Shown: positions 16,567 through 18,008 of the stretch, in pieces
Numbering within the stretch: position 1 is the stretch's first letter
Layout of the letters: the number at the start of each line of letters is the position of its first letter
Origin: Salinivirga sp035268865
GTDB taxonomy: Bacteria; Bacteroidota; Bacteroidia; Bacteroidales; Salinivirgaceae
Assembly: GCF_035268865.1 (NCBI RefSeq)
Contig: NZ_DATFKB010000217.1
Location: forward strand, 1 to 18,008
DNA: 18,008 nt
Reading direction: 5' to 3'
Translations under genes and position numbers: made by a program
The notes under the pieces: generated by a model
Seen by the model: the letters and a program-made list of their open reading frames with translations, nothing else
Database searches by the model: none
Told to the model about the DNA's origin: nothing

Positions 16567-17112
16567 ATGTTTATAGCTAAAAAGAAAAGAAAAGAGAATA
16601 TAATTGAGTATTTGCTGTATATGTATCAGATAGAAGATACTTTAAGAGCTGTTTCCCTTGATTTTAATAAGCTTGATGAAAAAGTTATTTCAAAATACAA
16701 AGCTGATGAAGCGCAAAAAGAAGAACTGCGCAACTGGTATAAAGAATTAATCAAACAAATGAAATCAGAGGGCATAGAGGAAAAAGGGCATTTAAGTTTT
16801 CTTCAAACGCTGGGAGGGGAAGTTAATGATTTACATCTTTGGTTAAATGAACAAAAAGAATTGGCTATTTATAGAAATGATTATGAAAAGGCTAAACCCT
16901 TCCTTTTAGAGTTTCAATATAAACTTAAGTCTGATTATACTACAGAGGTAGATATCGCACTCAATGCGCTTTATTATTATGTGTTGACAAGGATGAAGCA
17001 AGAAGACATTAATAAAGAAACCGAGGAGGCAATTAGAATTATAAGTCAGTTTTTACGAAACTTAGCCAAATATTTTAATCAATATGAAGAAGGAAAACTT
17101 CGAATTGATTGA
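16567..17112 (+). CDS. DUF4924 family protein
   Basis: A 181-residue soluble, mostly helical, highly charged protein with no signal peptide. The N-terminus MFIAKKKRKENIIEYLLYMYQ and the following IEDTLRA are characteristic of DUF4924, a family I know only from Bacteroidota and whose function is undescribed to me. Other visible features are a GHLSFLQTLGGEVNDLH segment (about 79-95) that looks conserved, and a helix-rich C-terminal half (ALNALYYYVLTRMK). It lies between the terminator of the lipoprotein gene and the LPP20-like gene (76-base gap). No independent promoter is obvious. The gene is certainly real; its role cannot be stated. Confidence 0.85.
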   Translation: MFIAKKKRKENIIEYLLYMYQIEDTLRAVSLDFNKLDEKVISKYKADEAQKEELRNWYKELIKQMKSEGIEEKGHLSFLQTLGGEVNDLHLWLNEQKELAIYRNDYEKAKPFLLEFQYKLKSDYTTEVDIALNALYYYVLTRMKQEDINKETEEAIRIISQFLRNLAKYFNQYEEGKLRID

Positions 17113-17194
17113 AATGTTAATCTTTTTAAAACCCAAATGAATTATTTGCCGTATCAGTTTATTTGATGTAAATTGCATTATAATATAGATGATT

Positions 17195-17665
17195 ATGAAA
17201 AATATATTAACCATAATATTGGTGCTTGTAACTCTTACTGGCATTTCGCGTACGCCCCCCTGGGCTGATAAAACATCCGATAAATATTTCTATTACGGAG
17301 TTGGTATGAGCTTTAAGAAAAAGGCCCCCAGGTCACATTTTAAGCAAACTGGTGAGAAATATATGAATGATTATGTCGAAGAGGCAAGGAAGAAGGCAAT
17401 TAAAAATTTGGCTGAAAATGTAGCCGGTATTACAGTATCCGGCACACACGATGATGCCGAAATTTTGCTTAATAATGCTAAATTAAGAAACCTTGAGATA
17501 TATAAGTTTAAAGAATACAATGTAGAATATTGGGTCTCCGTTCGCATTCCCAAAAAAGTGGTGGAAGAAATTCGTAAAGAAGCACGAATTGATAAGGCAA
17601 GAAAAAATCTTAAGGAAGGAAAAAAAGATTTTAAGAAAAATGCCTTTGATGAAGAATTCAAGTAA
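17195..17665 (+). CDS. Small exported LPP20-like protein
   Basis: A 156-residue protein with a hydrophobic N-terminal segment (MKNILTIILVLVTLTG) that acts as a signal peptide or anchor. No lipobox cysteine is present, so it is not a lipoprotein despite the family name. The mature part begins PPWADKTSDKYFYYGVGMS and continues with EEARKKAIKNLAENVAGITV. This is the pattern of LPP20-like domains: Pro-Trp, a YGVG strand, then an Ala-rich helix running into a beta-strand. The last 40 residues are very rich in Lys/Arg and probably disordered or helical. I chose the ATG at 17195 over the one two codons earlier (17189) because MKN with the hydrophobic run is typical. The DUF4924 gene precedes it and a strong terminator follows. 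The family call is moderate. Confidence 0.7.
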   Translation: MKNILTIILVLVTLTGISRTPPWADKTSDKYFYYGVGMSFKKKAPRSHFKQTGEKYMNDYVEEARKKAIKNLAENVAGITVSGTHDDAEILLNNAKLRNLEIYKFKEYNVEYWVSVRIPKKVVEEIRKEARIDKARKNLKEGKKDFKKNAFDEEFK

Positions 17666-17690
17666 ATCATTATATTTTAATTACATATAG

Positions 17691-17718
17691 AGGGCGTCAA
17701 ATATGACGCCCTTTTTTT
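17691..17718 (+). terminator. Rho-independent terminator after the LPP20-like gene
   Basis: AGGGCGTCA (17691-17699) pairs perfectly with TGACGCCCT (17704-17712) around an AATA loop and is followed by seven T. It separates the upstream genes from the promoter region at the window end. Confidence 0.93.
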
Positions 17719-17751
17719 CTTCAAAAAACTTCAAAATTCTTTCATAAAAAG

Positions 17752-17783
17752 TTTGGAATGTAAAAATATATCCTCTACTTTTG
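17752..17783 (+). promoter_or_regulatory. Promoter P1, upstream of a probable rRNA operon
   Basis: TTTG at 17752-17755 and TACTTTTG at 17776-17783 match the Bacteroidota -33 and -7 boxes with a 20-base spacer. The -7 box is followed by CACCCGC. The following bases form a small hairpin, CGCTTT (17789-17794) with AAAGCG (17801-17806 region), at the expected 5' end of the transcript. Confidence 0.8.
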
Positions 17784-17899
17784 CACCCGCTTTGATAGAA
17801 AAAGCGCAGATATTTGAAGGAGATAGGGTGATTTTGAGCAGATGAAAAGGAGAGAAGTTCGGCAAGGAAAAAAAGTTTTAAAAAAACTTGAAAAAATAG

Positions 17900-17930
17900 T
17901 TGTCGGCGGAAAAAATTAGCTTTATCTTTG
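17900..17930 (+). promoter_or_regulatory. Promoter P2, upstream of a probable rRNA operon
   Basis: TTG at 17900-17902 and TATCTTTG at 17923-17930 form a consensus Bacteroidota promoter with a 20-base spacer, followed by CAGCCCGC. It lies 147 bases downstream of P1 in the same orientation. Two strong tandem promoters with no gene between them are typical upstream of rRNA operons. Confidence 0.85.
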
Positions 17931-18008
17931 CAGCCCGCAAAAGAAGGAATAGAGGGGAATAAGAAGCGGGAATGATCTTTGAAAAGAATGAAGGTAGCAA
18001 ACCCTGTA
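17931..18008 (+). promoter_or_regulatory. Probable 16S rRNA leader with boxA-like element
   Basis: The stretch 17666-18008 holds no convincing gene: a terminator, two promoters and this leader fill it. CCCGC (17934-17938) can pair with GCGGG (17966-17970), and TGATCTTTGAA (17973-17983) resembles the boxA antitermination/leader motif (GTTCTTTGA-like) found before 16S rRNA in this phylum. The window ends before any mature 16S sequence, so the rRNA assignment is inferred. Confidence 0.6.

Noticed and set aside
17842..17919. Small basic ORF of 25 codons between promoters P1 and P2
   Set aside because: It is A-rich, has no close ribosome binding site and lies inside a probable rRNA promoter region; chance is the simplest explanation.
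1..18008. CRISPR arrays, insertion sequences, prophage or attachment sites
   Set aside because: No spaced direct repeats, transposase or integrase genes, or terminal inverted repeats were found.

Overview
The window looks like chromosomal DNA of a Bacteroidota (Bacteroidetes) bacterium, probably a Bacteroidales/Marinilabiliales-type marine or sediment anaerobe. The evidence is: two proteins with the C-terminal sorting domain of the type IX secretion system (T9SS); families typical of the phylum (Omp28-like, DUF6029-like, DUF4924-like, class III fructose-bisphosphatase); promoters of the Bacteroidota type (-7 box TAnnTTTG, sometimes with a -33 TTG about 20 bases upstream); and mostly weak Shine-Dalgarno sites. 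The placement rests on recognition only; no search was run.

Layout. (1) 1-1712, minus: class III fructose-1,6-bisphosphatase, cut at its C-terminus by the window edge. (2) 1880-5750, plus: a structured leader followed by a four-gene cluster encoding a TlpA-like thioredoxin, a DUF6029-like beta-barrel protein, an Omp28-like lipoprotein and a small T9SS cargo, closed by a strong terminator. (3) 5749-7014, minus: a signalling protein with a cyclic-nucleotide-binding-like domain, a heptad coiled coil and a SpoIIE/PP2C phosphatase. (4) 7107-8018, plus: an EamA transporter, convergent with and overlapping by 4 bases queE (minus, 8015-8668). (5) 8955-12499, plus: glucose-6-phosphate isomerase followed after 11 bases by a large T9SS cargo with propeller-like repeats, ending at a bidirectional terminator. 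(6) 12564-13904, minus: a COG2403/cyclic-2,3-diphosphoglycerate-synthetase-like GTPase with an unusually strong ribosome binding site, divergent from an AcpH-like ACP phosphodiesterase (14025-14606). (7) 14746-16500, plus: an OmpA-like/TPR lipoprotein with its own terminator, then DUF4924-like and LPP20-like genes and another terminator. (8) 17750-18008: two tandem housekeeping promoters and a boxA-like leader, which probably lead into a 16S rRNA gene just past the window end.

Most genes are housekeeping or envelope genes. The most interesting unit is the 1976-5701 cluster. All four predicted exported products carry a cysteine pair (CxxC in the two thioredoxin-fold proteins, CVGxxC in the barrel and the T9SS cargo), and after signal-peptide removal three of them contain no other cysteine. 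This suggests an envelope or surface module built around thiol-disulfide chemistry. That is a hypothesis from motif co-occurrence, not a demonstrated function. No mobile elements, CRISPR arrays, tRNAs or clear pseudogenes were seen.
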